Position numbers and translations under genes: made by a program. A stretch of 64,000 nt of DNA, from contig JACDGE010000004.1 of the NCBI GenBank assembly GCA_013815465.1, positions 1-64,000 of the forward strand. Direction: 5' to 3'. The stretch comes from Alphaproteobacteria bacterium. Its GTDB lineage: Bacteria; Pseudomonadota; Alphaproteobacteria; UBA9655. This document shows, one piece after another, positions 1 to 11,734 of the stretch (position 1 is the stretch's first letter; each line of letters opens with the position of its first letter). Below the pieces are notes generated by a model that saw only the letters and a list, made by a program, of their open reading frames with translations, made no database searches and was not told the origin of the DNA.

Positions 1-52
1 CTTGTAATCATACAGGGATAATAACATAAAATTACTTCAACTTAAAAACATT

Positions 53-68
53 TTAATCAAATATTAAC
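53..68. promoter_or_regulatory. Candidate CtrA binding site
   Basis: The sequence has TTAA, seven bases, then TTAAC, which is the full consensus for the alphaproteobacterial cell-cycle regulator CtrA. It lies about 120 bases upstream of the OmpA-type lipoprotein start at 190. The flank is very AT-rich, so chance occurrence is quite possible. Confidence 0.4.
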
Positions 69-189
69 TTTTTTTGATCCACAAAAACGGGGGGGGTGAG
101 TAGTTACTAAAATTTTAAGAATCAATTGCTATTGTGGTGCTAATAGTTTAAAATCGTTTTACATTTTGAAACATATAAGGGAGTTAATA

Positions 190-1035
190 ATGAAAAATAA
201 ACTTTTCTCCAGAGGCTTAAGATTGGGGCTTGTCGTAACCCTTCTCGCAACGACCGGTTGTGCTGAATATCATCGAAGAGTCCTCGAGTGTACGGACGAA
301 TGTGGAAACGAATTCACAAAAACCCTTGCCAAAGAATATGAAGAACTTGGGAAGATTGAGCAAGATATTATGTATGATGAGCCTTCTGCGGACTATTATT
401 ATCGCAAAGCGATCTGTGCGAAGGAGGGAAAGTATATCCTCCCAACAACCTTAGACAAGTGGGACATTGAGCGCGATAAATGTCCTGAGCTTGAAAAAGC
501 ACATGCCCACTTAATGCGTCTTTTGTATCTTGGAGCGAGAAACGCAGCCCCTGAAATGACAGCCAGTGCCCAAGCCCACTTCGACTGCTGGGTTGAACAG
601 CAAGCCGAGGGGTGGCAGACAAATGACATCGCATGGTGTCGTGCCGAATTCTACAAAGCCATTTCTGAAGTTGAAGTCCTCCTCTCAGGTGGCATTCACC
701 AAATTATGCCGAAATCTATGGTTCTCTTTGAAAAAAATAGTTCTCAGCTGACATCAGAGGCCATGGATGTGGTTGAAGATGCAGCGCAAAACGAAAGGGC
801 GATAAAACATCATCACCGTATTCTGGTGGTAGGAAGAACCGATAAAATCGGAGACTTAAAGCATAATAAAGAACTTTCAAAGCACCGAGCGATGGCCGTT
901 AAGAAAGCACTTATCCAAAACGGTGTTCCTGCACACTTGATTTCGATTAAGGCAGCGGGTGAAACGGCAGGTCCCAAAGTGGAGGCCCATAATCGTCGGG
1001 TAGATATTATATTTTTTGAACAAGAAATGGAATAA
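190..1035 (+). CDS. OmpA/Pal-like lipoprotein
   Basis: Predicted outer-membrane lipoprotein of 281 residues that should bind peptidoglycan through a C-terminal OmpA domain. The start is the ATG at 190, preceded by AAGGGAG; an upstream TTG at 166 is in frame but has no comparable ribosome site. A short basic and hydrophobic signal ends in the lipobox LLATTGC, with the lipidated Cys at residue 24. The middle part (about 25-170) is charged and Cys-containing and I do not recognise it. Residues about 175-280 match the OmpA C-terminal fold, including the VGRTDKIG segment and the closing NRRVDIIF motif. It stands alone, converging on the MNT-HEPN gene. Pal itself is shorter, so this is a Pal relative with an extra domain. 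A possible CtrA site lies upstream. Confidence 0.85.
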   Translation: MKNKLFSRGLRLGLVVTLLATTGCAEYHRRVLECTDECGNEFTKTLAKEYEELGKIEQDIMYDEPSADYYYRKAICAKEGKYILPTTLDKWDIERDKCPELEKAHAHLMRLLYLGARNAAPEMTASAQAHFDCWVEQQAEGWQTNDIAWCRAEFYKAISEVEVLLSGGIHQIMPKSMVLFEKNSSQLTSEAMDVVEDAAQNERAIKHHHRILVVGRTDKIGDLKHNKELSKHRAMAVKKALIQNGVPAHLISIKAAGETAGPKVEAHNRRVDIIFFEQEME

Positions 1036-1047
1036 ATTTTCCGCTCC

Positions 1048-1077
1048 GGGGTAGTGTGGCTGCAGCTATGCTACCCC
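1048..1077. terminator. Hairpin between convergent genes
   Basis: GGGGTAG at 1048-1054 pairs with CTACCCC at 1071-1077 around a 16-base loop. It sits between two converging genes and overlaps the stop codon of the minus-strand one. There is no clear T-run, so a terminator role is only suggested by position. Confidence 0.3.
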
Positions 1078-1868
1078 TGCAGGTCTTCCCACAACGGTTT
1101 TAGGGTTTCGTAACTGGATTTCATTTTAGGATAATAGGTTTTGATGCGTGCATAAATTTCATCCGCACTTTCCCTTTCATAATCATGGGACGTAAAATTG
1201 CGATCGTGGAGCATTTTTAACCACAATTTTTCATCATCAAACCATTTCATTTGATAGGCTTGAGCCACGGCATCACGAGGGGACAGCACCTCTTTTTCCT
1301 CTCTCTCAAGGAAATTTTTAAAATTTTTCCAAAAAAGCTCCATAGAAAACTCAAAACGCTGAATCGTTGCATCCATAACAAAGCGATGCTCATCGAGTGG
1401 GGCGTCAAGGGCTTCTTTCAACCTCTCTAAGGCCCTGCCCAAATCATCAAAATTTAGTTTGAAACGGGATTCAGTCATGTTTTCTCCTCTACCTATCGGA
1501 CCTGCAGTTATCTTATCGCTCTCCTCCATGTTGTCATCTCTGTCCTCGCGAAGGCAGGGAACACAGGGACCCACAGATACATTGAAATAAAGAAGTTTTC
1601 TATCACGAAGAATATGTTTTTTAAACGGAGAATTCGGATCCACTTCATCTAGTCGGACACAATCAATCTTCAACAATGTATCCGCATTTTCTATAATGTC
1701 CAATGCCTTCTGCCAATCCCAAAAAGTTGCATGGGGACATTCTATGGCAAGATCAATATCGGACCGATCACGGAAATCATTACGTGCACGAGAGCCATAC
1801 AGCCAAATTTTATCAATAAAAGGAAGCTTTTCTAGTTTATGAAGAAATTTGTAGTCTCTAACGTTCAT
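1071..1868 (-). CDS. Fused MNT nucleotidyltransferase and HEPN-type (HI0074-like) protein
   Basis: One 265-residue frame joins two proteins that are normally encoded by adjacent genes. Residues about 1-95 are a minimal nucleotidyltransferase with the signature YGSRAR, then SDIDLAIE with the two metal-binding Asp. Residues about 131-265 match the HI0074-like helical partner (HEPN/KNTase-substrate-binding family). Such pairs act as toxin-antitoxin or HEPN-MNT modules in which the MNT part can modify and silence the HEPN part. The joining segment (about 97-130) reads CVPCLREDRDDN and resembles a translated palindromic repeat. The second domain keeps its own ATG at 1478 with a strong AGGAG site, so a separate 135-residue protein may also be made. 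The HEPN RxxxxH motif is not obvious; HDRNFTSH is the nearest segment. Confidence 0.75.
   Translation of the reverse strand: MNVRDYKFLHKLEKLPFIDKIWLYGSRARNDFRDRSDIDLAIECPHATFWDWQKALDIIENADTLLKIDCVRLDEVDPNSPFKKHILRDRKLLYFNVSVGPCVPCLREDRDDNMEESDKITAGPIGRGENMTESRFKLNFDDLGRALERLKEALDAPLDEHRFVMDATIQRFEFSMELFWKNFKNFLEREEKEVLSPRDAVAQAYQMKWFDDEKLWLKMLHDRNFTSHDYERESADEIYARIKTYYPKMKSSYETLKPLWEDLQG
1479..1491 (-). promoter_or_regulatory. Internal ribosome binding site and start of the HEPN-like domain
   Basis: On the minus strand AGAGGAGAAAAC directly precedes an ATG (1476-1478) that begins MTESRFKL, exactly where the HI0074-like domain begins. This supports an ancestral or still active independent start inside the fused frame. 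Confidence 0.6.
1528..1574. repeat. Degenerate palindromic repeat inside the MNT-HEPN frame
   Basis: On the minus strand this reads as a diverged copy of the GGGACCC...CCTTCGCGGGAATGAC repeat found in intact form at 4638-4745 and 62363-62460. It encodes the linker between the two domains of the fused protein. Confidence 0.55.
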
Positions 1869-1880
1869 CCTTAAATGTTC

Positions 1881-2273
1881 CTAAAATTCCATGCCCCATT
1901 TGGCTTTTGCTCGCGCCACCAAAGCGTCATCTTTTGATACGCATGTATAGCCCTCTTCCACATAATGGCGCGCGGTTAACTTGCCGCCTCTGCTCCCTAA
2001 GTATAGGCTGATAAAAAAAATGATCAATAAATAGCAAATTGCTGTAGAGGATTTTTCCAAACTACTGAAGTCCGAGTTTATATCTACAAACCCCATCGAT
2101 AAGGCCATGATTAAATACCACCCGAGGCAATAAGCTCCAAGTACATTCATCCTACGGAGGAAAAAAGGAAGTCCACCAAAAGCAAACATTGCCCAGAAAG
2201 CGCCCCAGTCAAAACCGACTTTTGCGAGATAGATTGTCCCCCCTTGGGGATTTTTAAAAGTAATTTTTTTCAT
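1881..2273 (-). CDS. Small membrane protein, DUF2628-like
   Basis: A 130-residue protein with a short N-terminal cytoplasmic part, two or three hydrophobic segments (about 25-60 and 75-95), and a C-terminal tail with YVEEGY followed by an Ala/Lys-rich end. This layout resembles the DUF2628 family of inner-membrane proteins of unknown role; the assignment rests on pattern only. The gene ends 12 bases before the MNT-HEPN start and could share its transcript. Its promoter should lie in the AT-rich gap shared with the divergent small gene at 2460. Confidence 0.6.
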   Translation of the reverse strand: MKKITFKNPQGGTIYLAKVGFDWGAFWAMFAFGGLPFFLRRMNVLGAYCLGWYLIMALSMGFVDINSDFSSLEKSSTAICYLLIIFFISLYLGSRGGKLTARHYVEEGYTCVSKDDALVARAKAKWGMEF

Positions 2274-2323
2274 GTTTAATGTTCCTTTTTAAATAATGCT
2301 TTTAGTAACAAAAAAGTATTGCA

Positions 2324-2351
2324 TTGCACAAAATTTATGCTAAATTGTATA
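2324..2351 (+). promoter_or_regulatory. Candidate sigma-70 promoter for the 55-residue ORF
   Basis: TTGCAC at 2324-2329 and TGTATA at 2346-2351 are 16 bases apart. A TATACT at 2350-2355 is an alternative -10 but would be too far from this -35. The expected 5' leader is about 100 bases and contains GCGGAT pairing with ATCCACCCGC. Confidence 0.35.
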
Positions 2352-2459
2352 TACTCATGGGTTTCAAACTTTGAAAGCCGACGAGTACAACGTGACGAGC
2401 GGATCTCACAAATCCACCCGCCACTAACCAAGCAACCCTTAAACTGAAAGGAGGATTAC

Positions 2460-2627
2460 ATGGCTAATCTCAATATACACGCGTCTCCCGAATTTCTCAA
2501 CGAGCTTGACTGGCAGCTCCGACGGCTTTCTCTTTTGATAGAGTCGCTAGAAGGGCTTACCGTCAGCATGCGAGATCTTCATGGAGTTCTCAGTCTTTTA
2601 CTGAGAGAGGCGTATATGCGTAGGTAA
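2460..2627 (+). CDS. Small hypothetical protein, 55 residues
   Basis: The ATG at 2460 follows AAAGGAGG with ideal spacing, one of the best ribosome sites in the window. The protein starts MANLNIHASPEF and ends YMRR; its middle is a predicted amphipathic helix rich in Leu and charged residues. I recognise no family. A perfect 10-bp hairpin lies 15 bases after the stop. It stands alone between the DUF2628-like gene and the VapBC module, so it could be a small regulator, an antitoxin-like peptide, or the decoy ORF of a structured RNA. Confidence 0.55.
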   Translation: MANLNIHASPEFLNELDWQLRRLSLLIESLEGLTVSMRDLHGVLSLLLREAYMRR

Positions 2628-2641
2628 CCAGCTTGGGGGCA

Positions 2642-2667
2642 GAGGTCTTCAGCTGTTTGAAGACCTC
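2642..2667. terminator. Perfect 10-bp hairpin after the small ORF
   Basis: GAGGTCTTCA (2642-2651) pairs exactly with TGAAGACCTC (2658-2667) around a 6-base loop; AGCTTG and CAAGCT extend the pairing outside. No strong T-run follows, but it lies between convergent genes, so a terminator or RNA 3' end is plausible. Confidence 0.5.
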
Positions 2668-2682
2668 AAGCTTCTTGGACAA

Positions 2683-3099
2683 CTAAAAGTTTACGAGGGG
2701 GACAGAAGCGTCATTTGCTGCAACTTTTAGTTTTTTGTCTAGAGTGGCAAGCGGAATTTGCGATCTGGCGGCAAGATCAAGATAGGCTGCATCATAAGCG
2801 CTCAGATTATACGTCTTTGAAAGAAGCAGTATATCTTTAAAATCTTGAGGTGTTTCATCAACAATGATGGGAAGCTCTACAAGAAAATCAAGAAAAAGCA
2901 AAGAACGAGCCGTTGAGATTCTTCCTCGTCTTTCAGCCACGTTCAATACATTGACAACTTCAAGCCGCCATAATGAGGGGACGATCCCTTCTCTTTCTTC
3001 TTGTATCAAGCCATCAAGAACACTATCTCCTTCAGGACTTTTTTCATCTTCAAAACACCAGCTCATGGTTAGGGAACAATCAAGAACAAAACGATTCAC
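2683..3099 (-). CDS. vapC: PIN-domain toxin, VapC family
   Basis: A 138-residue PIN-domain ribonuclease, the likely toxin of a type II toxin-antitoxin pair. The acidic active-site pattern is visible: FVLDCS near the start, an Asp/Glu-rich WRLEVVNVL segment, YDAAYLDLA, and TLDKKL near the end. VapC toxins of this type cut tRNA or rRNA and are blocked by their antitoxin. The start ATG overlaps the stop of the upstream antitoxin gene by four bases (3096-3099), the usual arrangement for coupled translation. Length is normal for the family. The target RNA cannot be told from sequence. Confidence 0.85.
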   Translation of the reverse strand: MNRFVLDCSLTMSWCFEDEKSPEGDSVLDGLIQEEREGIVPSLWRLEVVNVLNVAERRGRISTARSLLFLDFLVELPIIVDETPQDFKDILLLSKTYNLSAYDAAYLDLAARSQIPLATLDKKLKVAANDASVPLVNF

Positions 3100-3335
3100 C
3101 GACGGCCCTCTTCGATCATTTTTTTAAGATCCAGACCTTGTAGTGTATTCCCCTGTCTGAAGTGTTTAATAGCTTCAACCGTTTCCTTTACAGGCCTCTT
3201 TTTTTGGGAATAAGCAGGTATCATCATAGCCACGGGAACATGATGTTTAGTAATCAACACCCTTTCTCCGCCTAGTACTTTTTTTAAAAGTCCAGCTAAA
3301 TGTGTTTTGGCTTCATAAGCACTTACTTCAATCAT
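3096..3335 (-). CDS. vapB: Phd/YefM-type antitoxin of the VapBC pair
   Basis: A 79-residue antitoxin. Residues 1-50 match the Phd/YefM DNA-binding fold: the opening MIEVSAYEAKTHLAGLL, then GGERVLITKHHVPVAMMIP. The basic C-terminal part should wrap and inhibit VapC. It precedes vapC with a four-base overlap and has a consensus promoter 27 bases upstream. Antitoxins of this type usually repress their own promoter, and direct repeats overlap the -10 here (see that entry). Confidence 0.85.
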   Translation of the reverse strand: MIEVSAYEAKTHLAGLLKKVLGGERVLITKHHVPVAMMIPAYSQKKRPVKETVEAIKHFRQGNTLQGLDLKKMIEEGRR

Positions 3336-3361
3336 GAAATCTATCCCCAGTTATAAAGACT

Positions 3362-3390
3362 AGTATAAGACCAGTTTAAAAAATTGTCAA
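3362..3390 (-). promoter_or_regulatory. Consensus sigma-70 promoter of vapBC
   Basis: On the minus strand TTGACA (3385-3390) and TATACT (3362-3367) are separated by 17 bases, a perfect consensus promoter. ACTGGTCTTAT and ACTAGTCTTTAT lie head to tail across the -10, with AACTGGGG following, which could be the VapB operator. The expected start of transcription is about 20 bases before the vapB ATG. Confidence 0.8.
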
Positions 3391-3416
3391 CTCCATTTTT
3401 ACACACGACTACGGGT

Positions 3417-4493
3417 TCAGATAGAATTGAGACAATTTTTTACTTTTTCTAAATCAATATAAAATGATGCAATTTCTTTATAGATGTATGATTGACGTAT
3501 TTGAAACTTATATTCAAAACTCTTAAAACAATCTTTACTATCATAGTTACTTTGCAAAGAGCTTATTAAATTTTTGTGGGCTTGCAAATTTCCTTTATGT
3601 GCTTCTTCCGCATTGCGTTTCGTGCGATCATTTAAGAGTTCATATTGACTATATTTGCATTCTTCCGGGAAGGAGAGAGTCAGCGTCTCACTTTTAAAAC
3701 GTTCGACAACTTCATCCCAAGGAAGACCTCCGTTTTTATAAAACGATCCATATCCAACATATAAGGAATTGTTATTTGAGCCAGAATAAAGAAAAGCATG
3801 ATCTCCCCTTAATAATCCATAAGGATGAAGATAGGCGTACTCTTCTATATTTCCAATATAACCAAAATACCCTATAGCCTTGCCTTTAGGGAGATTATCA
3901 CTATGATAAAGAGAGTAATTTGTGCCACACGTCAGACGGTAATAGGGGTTCACGGCTGTTGCACCACAAAGGTAGAGTTGTCGCGTTTCGCCTGTTTTTG
4001 CAAAAGCGTCTTGGGAAAGCTCTGTCTCAAATATTTGGCCATAGTGATCAAACGATTCATCTCCCATAAGTCTGCGCATGATTTCCATCAATACAATTCG
4101 TTGTGCAATGCGACAATCAAATCGTCCTTCTAAAGCCAAAATAGATTTGATAGCTTCTGAAGGGGGAATCCCTTTTACTTTTATAAATTCAACTGTATTT
4201 CCCATATCGGGTTTATGTACTCTCCAATATTTGGAGTGCGTGTAGTATTGAGGATTGTTATTGGCTTCTGGATATCCGAAGAGGGAATTGTTGTTTAAAT
4301 GGTGATATATTTGTGCACCGCTCTTTGCTACCCATTGGTTTAAGTCATCCTGAGTGCCCGTTTCGAAGTCAAATTTTTGGGCGACGGGAAAGTTGCAAAA
4401 AGCTTCTTCTGAGTGATGGTCTTCCATGGCCCAAAGGAGATTTAAGGGAGAAAAAATAATCAGAGCGAGTAAGATAAATGATTTTTGTAACAT
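3417..4493 (-). CDS. Exported protein, possible Tgl-like (papain-fold) cysteine enzyme
   Basis: The ATG at 4493 follows GAGGTGG and gives 358 residues; the frame is open to 4514. A signal peptide (about 1-22) ends near LWAM. The centre resembles the bacterial spore transglutaminase Tgl: KGIPPSEAI, then a helix starting GRFDCRIAQ where Tgl has FEC with its catalytic Cys, then LLRGDHAFLYSG where Tgl has its second catalytic residue. That would give Cys127 and His232 as active-site candidates. Tgl crosslinks Gln and Lys side chains; this protein may crosslink, deamidate or cut a target outside the cytoplasm. The similarity is recalled from motifs, not searched. About 100 residues of helical C-terminus have no Tgl counterpart. 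It stands alone, downstream of a repeat-rich gap. Confidence 0.6.
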   Translation of the reverse strand: MLQKSFILLALIIFSPLNLLWAMEDHHSEEAFCNFPVAQKFDFETGTQDDLNQWVAKSGAQIYHHLNNNSLFGYPEANNNPQYYTHSKYWRVHKPDMGNTVEFIKVKGIPPSEAIKSILALEGRFDCRIAQRIVLMEIMRRLMGDESFDHYGQIFETELSQDAFAKTGETRQLYLCGATAVNPYYRLTCGTNYSLYHSDNLPKGKAIGYFGYIGNIEEYAYLHPYGLLRGDHAFLYSGSNNNSLYVGYGSFYKNGGLPWDEVVERFKSETLTLSFPEECKYSQYELLNDRTKRNAEEAHKGNLQAHKNLISSLQSNYDSKDCFKSFEYKFQIRQSYIYKEIASFYIDLEKVKNCLNSI

Positions 4494-4924
4494 AGCCACC
4501 TCATAAAAAAACAATCAAATCCCTATTTAGCAAATAGCGAAGTCTTCCGCAAGGCCTGAATAGCACGGTAAACGCATCTAAACTGTATGGAATCCCTTAT
4601 GATTATGGTAATCTTTCTTTACAAACGCACCAAAGGTGCGTCATTCCCTGCTGCGGCGGGAACCCAGGACGATGCCTATACCCACTCTGCTAGGTATAAC
4701 ATATGCCAGAAATTACCTAGGTTCTCGCCTTCGCGGGAATGACGCCTGGGGGTAACTTGTCCTCTTTTTCGATTAACAGGCGTACTCTAACATTTAGATA
4801 CGTTTACCGGGCCTGAATAGGTCTTGCGTGGCCACTCAATTTTTAGAACCTGCTGTCATGATTTTGCAAGTCTGCCCCTATACCATGAAGGTCCAGGATG
4901 TTAAATGCGAGGAAATATCTCCCC
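4494..4924. other. Gene-free stretch with repeats
   Basis: I see no coding frame with a start here. It holds a short perfect hairpin (ACGCACC, AAA, GGTGCGT at 4625-4641), the palindromic repeat at 4638-4745, and the probable promoter region of the minus-strand exported protein. The rest is unremarkable. Confidence 0.6.
4638..4745. repeat. Palindromic repeat, GGCGGGAA...CGCGGGAATGACGC family
   Basis: The left arm starts GCGTCATTCCCTGC and the right arm ends GCGGGAATGACGC, with CCCAGG pairing CCTAGG inside; the whole is about 108 bases. Related copies lie at 30535-30606 (intergenic) and 62363-62460 (inside addA). Confidence 0.8.
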
Positions 4925-8538
<3,614 letters not shown>

Positions 8539-8801
8539 AAGTGCTCCTTGAATCTAATAATGTCATTCGTGGGTTATGGTATAGGTAACAGAGTTATAAC
8601 AATGTCCTGGATAAAAGCAACTCTAAACAAAGTTACCAGTATGATGGGCGTTAAGTTGCGTATTAATTGTAAGTCACGTGCTGACCACTGATTTTCACCA
8701 TTGCTCAAAGCTTCACTTTCTGGCATCTTGCTTTGCACATATGGAAAAGATTCTCTGAACTCACGAGAATCATTGAAAATGAAACTAAAAAAGGACAAAC
8801 C

Positions 8802-10880
8802 ATGTCAAGTATTTACACTTATATTCTAGCCTGTGCGGCCCTTGCTCTTCTTTATGGAGCGTATGCGGGTCGTAAAGTTTTTGCTTGTCCCACAGGGACA
8901 CCACGCATGCAAGAAATTGCAGCCGCCATTCAAGAAGGGGCAAACGCTTACCTCAATCGCCAATACACTGCGATTGCGATGGTGGGTGTGGTCATCGCTG
9001 CTTTCCTCTGGTGGGTCTTAGGAAGTCACTCAGCACTTGGATTTGTTGGTGGGGCTTTTCTGTCTGGAATTGCTGGCTATATCGGCATGAATGTATCGGT
9101 CAGAGCTAACGTACGTACAACAGAAGCGGCCCGTACCGGATTGATTCCCGCCCTGGATATCGCCTTTAAAGCGGGAGCTATTACGGGGATGCTCGTGGTG
9201 GGTTTGGGGCTTTTAGGCGTCACTCTCTATTATATGTATCTTCGGGGGGGGGATCATAGCATTCGTCATATTATGGAAGCTCTCCTATCTTTAAGCTTCG
9301 GTGCATCCCTGATTTCTATCTTTGCCCGTTTGGGGGGAGGAATCTTTACAAAAGGTGCAGACGTCGGCGCCGATCTCGTTGGTAAAATTGAAGCTGGAAT
9401 TCCAGAAGATGATCCCCGAAATGCCGCGGTTATTGCGGATAACGTAGGAGACAATGTGGGCGATTGTGCTGGTATGGCTGCTGACCTTTTTGAAACCTAT
9501 GTGGTCACCATCGTGGCAACTATGCAGCTTGCAGCTATTTTCTTCGTAGGAGCTGTTCAAGAAACTCTAATGGTCTATCCTTTGGCTATTGGTGGTGTGT
9601 GCATCGTGGGCTCGGTTATTGGGACGTTCTTTGTCCGAGTAGGATCCAGCGAAAACATTATGGCGGCCCTTTACAAGGGACTTATTGTTGCTTCCGTCAT
9701 TTCTGCAGCCCTGATTGTATGGATTACGTTAAGTCTGATCGGTCTTGACCAACCCTTAGATGTGGAAGGAAAAACTTTTACGGGTATGAATCTTTTATAC
9801 AGTGCGCTTACTGGCCTTGTTGTGACCGGCCTTTTGGTGTGGATCACAGAGTATTATACAGCGACAGGTTTTCGTCCGGTGCGAAGTGTGGCTGAAGCCT
9901 CAACAACGGGACACGCCACAAACATTATCCAAGGTCTGGCTGTTTCCATGGAATCAACGGCTTTACCCGTTCTCGTCATTTGTGGAGGGATTCTTGTCTC
10001 CTACGCCAATGCGGGCCTCTTCGGGATTGGGATTGCAGCGACCACCATGTTAGCCCTTGCGGGGATGATTGTGGCGTTGGATGCTTACGGCCCTGTGACG
10101 GACAACGCGGGTGGTATTGCGGAAATGGCTGATTTGCCTGCAAGTGTCCGGAAGGTCACGGATGCGTTGGATGCGGTCGGTAATACGACCAAGGCGGTCA
10201 CTAAGGGCTATGCCATTGGATCTGCTGCCCTTGCAGCTCTTGTGCTTTTTGCAGCCTATACGGAAGATTTAACCCACTTTTTTCCTGACTTGAATGTTCA
10301 ATTCAGATTACAGGATCCTTATGTGGTGGTTGGTCTCTTTATCGGTGGCCTTTTACCTTATCTCTTTGGAGCCCTTGGCTTAAAAGCTGTAGGTCGTGCT
10401 GGTGCCGCAGTTGTGGTTGAAGTTCGACGTCAATTCCGCGAGATCAAAGGCATCATGGAAGGCACGGCTAAACCAGAATACAGCAAAGCGGTAGACCTTC
10501 TCACAAAGGCAGCCATTCGGGAAATGATTATCCCGTCCTTGCTTCCCGTTCTCGCACCACCCGTTGTTTATTTTGTGATTGCAAGTTTTGCAGGTCAAGC
10601 CGAAGCTTTCACCGCCTTAGGGGCCATGTTACTCGGTACCATCGTCACCGGGCTTTTTGTGGCCATTTCCATGACTTCCGGCGGCGGAGCATGGGATAAC
10701 GCGAAAAAGTACATTGAAGACGGGAACTTTGGTGGAAAAGGCTCAGAAGCGCATATGGCTGCCATAACGGGCGACACAGTGGGTGATCCTTACAAAGACA
10801 CGGCTGGCCCTGCTATTAACCCCATGATCAAAATCATTAATATCGTGGCGTTACTGTTGTTGGCGATTTTGGCGAGGTAG
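8802..10880 (+). CDS. hppA: K+-independent H+-translocating pyrophosphatase
   Basis: Membrane pyrophosphatase that couples hydrolysis of pyrophosphate to proton export. The start is ATG 8802 behind AAAAAAGGAC; an upstream ATG at 8733 would add a charged non-membrane leader. The 692-residue protein has about 16 membrane segments. Substrate-site motifs are present: [32 protein letters not shown], and near the end [14 protein letters not shown]. The family switch motif reads [10 protein letters not shown]; the Lys (and the following Thr) mark the K+-independent, proton-pumping class. It is a single gene divergent from recF, followed by a hairpin at 10889-10914. Confidence 0.97.
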   Translation: MSSIYTYILACAALALLYGAYAGRKVFACPTGTPRMQEIAAAIQEGANAYLNRQYTAIAMVGVVIAAFLWWVLGSHSALGFVGGAFLSGIAGYIGMNVSVRANVRTTEAARTGLIPALDIAFKAGAITGMLVVGLGLLGVTLYYMYLRGGDHSIRHIMEALLSLSFGASLISIFARLGGGIFTKGADVGADLVGKIEAGIPEDDPRNAAVIADNVGDNVGDCAGMAADLFETYVVTIVATMQLAAIFFVGAVQETLMVYPLAIGGVCIVGSVIGTFFVRVGSSENIMAALYKGLIVASVISAALIVWITLSLIGLDQPLDVEGKTFTGMNLLYSALTGLVVTGLLVWITEYYTATGFRPVRSVAEASTTGHATNIIQGLAVSMESTALPVLVICGGILVSYANAGLFGIGIAATTMLALAGMIVALDAYGPVTDNAGGIAEMADLPASVRKVTDALDAVGNTTKAVTKGYAIGSAALAALVLFAAYTEDLTHFFPDLNVQFRLQDPYVVVGLFIGGLLPYLFGALGLKAVGRAGAAVVVEVRRQFREIKGIMEGTAKPEYSKAVDLLTKAAIREMIIPSLLPVLAPPVVYFVIASFAGQAEAFTALGAMLLGTIVTGLFVAISMTSGGGAWDNAKKYIEDGNFGGKGSEAHMAAITGDTVGDPYKDTAGPAINPMIKIINIVALLLLAILAR

Positions 10881-10888
10881 AATTCAGT

Positions 10889-10914
10889 GTTCAATCGTCA
10901 GAAGGCGATTGAAC
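10889..10914 (+). terminator. Hairpin after hppA
   Basis: GTTCAATCG pairs perfectly with CGATTGAAC around an 8-base loop, eight bases after the hppA stop. There is no T-run, so it may terminate weakly or protect the mRNA end. Confidence 0.45.
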
Positions 10915-10978
10915 ATCGGAGTTAAAGCGACCTCAATGGGTTAAAATGCTTAACATATTAAATTTTTAAATATAACTT

Positions 10979-11007
10979 GTAGATCCTGGGCCTAATCCGG
11001 GATCTAC
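10979..11007. repeat. Short AGATCC...GGGATCT palindromic repeat
   Basis: GTAGATCC and GGGATCTAC form an inverted repeat with an imperfect centre, followed by TTGTTTTTTA on the plus strand. It belongs to the same AGATCCCGG family as 14908-14936, 50822-50955 and 60936-61069, and could terminate transcription after hppA. Confidence 0.6.
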
Positions 11008-11053
11008 AAATTGTTTTTTACGGCAGATTAATTGTTTTAGTTATAAGGTGAAT

Positions 11054-11734
11054 ATGATGAGAGTGGTTTTATTATTTTTCGTAGGTCTTTTTTTCTTTAG
11101 TGAAAACGTGTCTGCAATGGACACAACTCAATTCCGGGTTCTTGAAGATTTAAGCCAAAAAGATCATCCGACCGTTAGAAGACAGCTAAAAAGAGGTTTT
11201 ACGGAAATCGTTCTAGGCGGGGGGTTGGTTGTCTTCTCTCCTTACGTACCTTCCTTAGGGTCAAAACATACAAGTTACAGCAGGGATGAATCCACGTATG
11301 ATCTGCTTTCTCCAACAAATGTAAAAGTCTTTGGAAAAACGTTGGTTCTTGATGGGGCCCGTAAATTTGCTTCAGCCGCATACGAGGAATATAACATATT
11401 CCGGGGGTCACGGCTTCCACCAAACGAACGAACTCTCTCCCTGAATATTCGTAATGGAATAGTCGATGTGGGATTAGCATCCCTCATTTATCTGGGGCAT
11501 CAATATATCCCCTCTTTATTGAGGGACTCCTATATTGAGCTTGCTGGACCAGCCGTGACGGTTGTTGCTGTTTCTGGCCTCGCTTTGAGAGGATTAACTG
11601 AGCTGGCAAAAGATGTTCCCACTTGGGCAAGCGACTTAGACTGGACTTCAGCAGCGCACAGCCTCAAAGAAAAAGCTAGTCCTATGTTTCAAAGGTTCAA
11701 AGAGACGTGCTGGTCCCAACAAAAAACGCTATAG
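11054..11734 (+). CDS. Hypothetical exported protein
   Basis: A 226-residue protein that I do not recognise. The ATG at 11054 (or the next codon, also ATG) is preceded by TAAGGTG. Residues 1-22 are a signal peptide ending near ENVSAM. The mature part has two similar weakly hydrophobic stretches (GFTEIVLGGGLVVFSPYVP and NGIVDVGLASLIYLGHQYIP), each followed by a polar segment, suggesting an internal duplication or paired membrane-interacting helices. A short Leu/Ala helix (SGLALRGLTELAK) follows and the end is basic. It stands alone between hppA and uvrA. Confidence 0.65.
   Translation: MMRVVLLFFVGLFFFSENVSAMDTTQFRVLEDLSQKDHPTVRRQLKRGFTEIVLGGGLVVFSPYVPSLGSKHTSYSRDESTYDLLSPTNVKVFGKTLVLDGARKFASAAYEEYNIFRGSRLPPNERTLSLNIRNGIVDVGLASLIYLGHQYIPSLLRDSYIELAGPAVTVVAVSGLALRGLTELAKDVPTWASDLDWTSAAHSLKEKASPMFQRFKETCWSQQKTL

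Noticed and set aside
4638..4745. CRISPR array
   Set aside because: Repeats are single palindromes scattered through the window, not regularly spaced direct repeats, and no cas genes are present.
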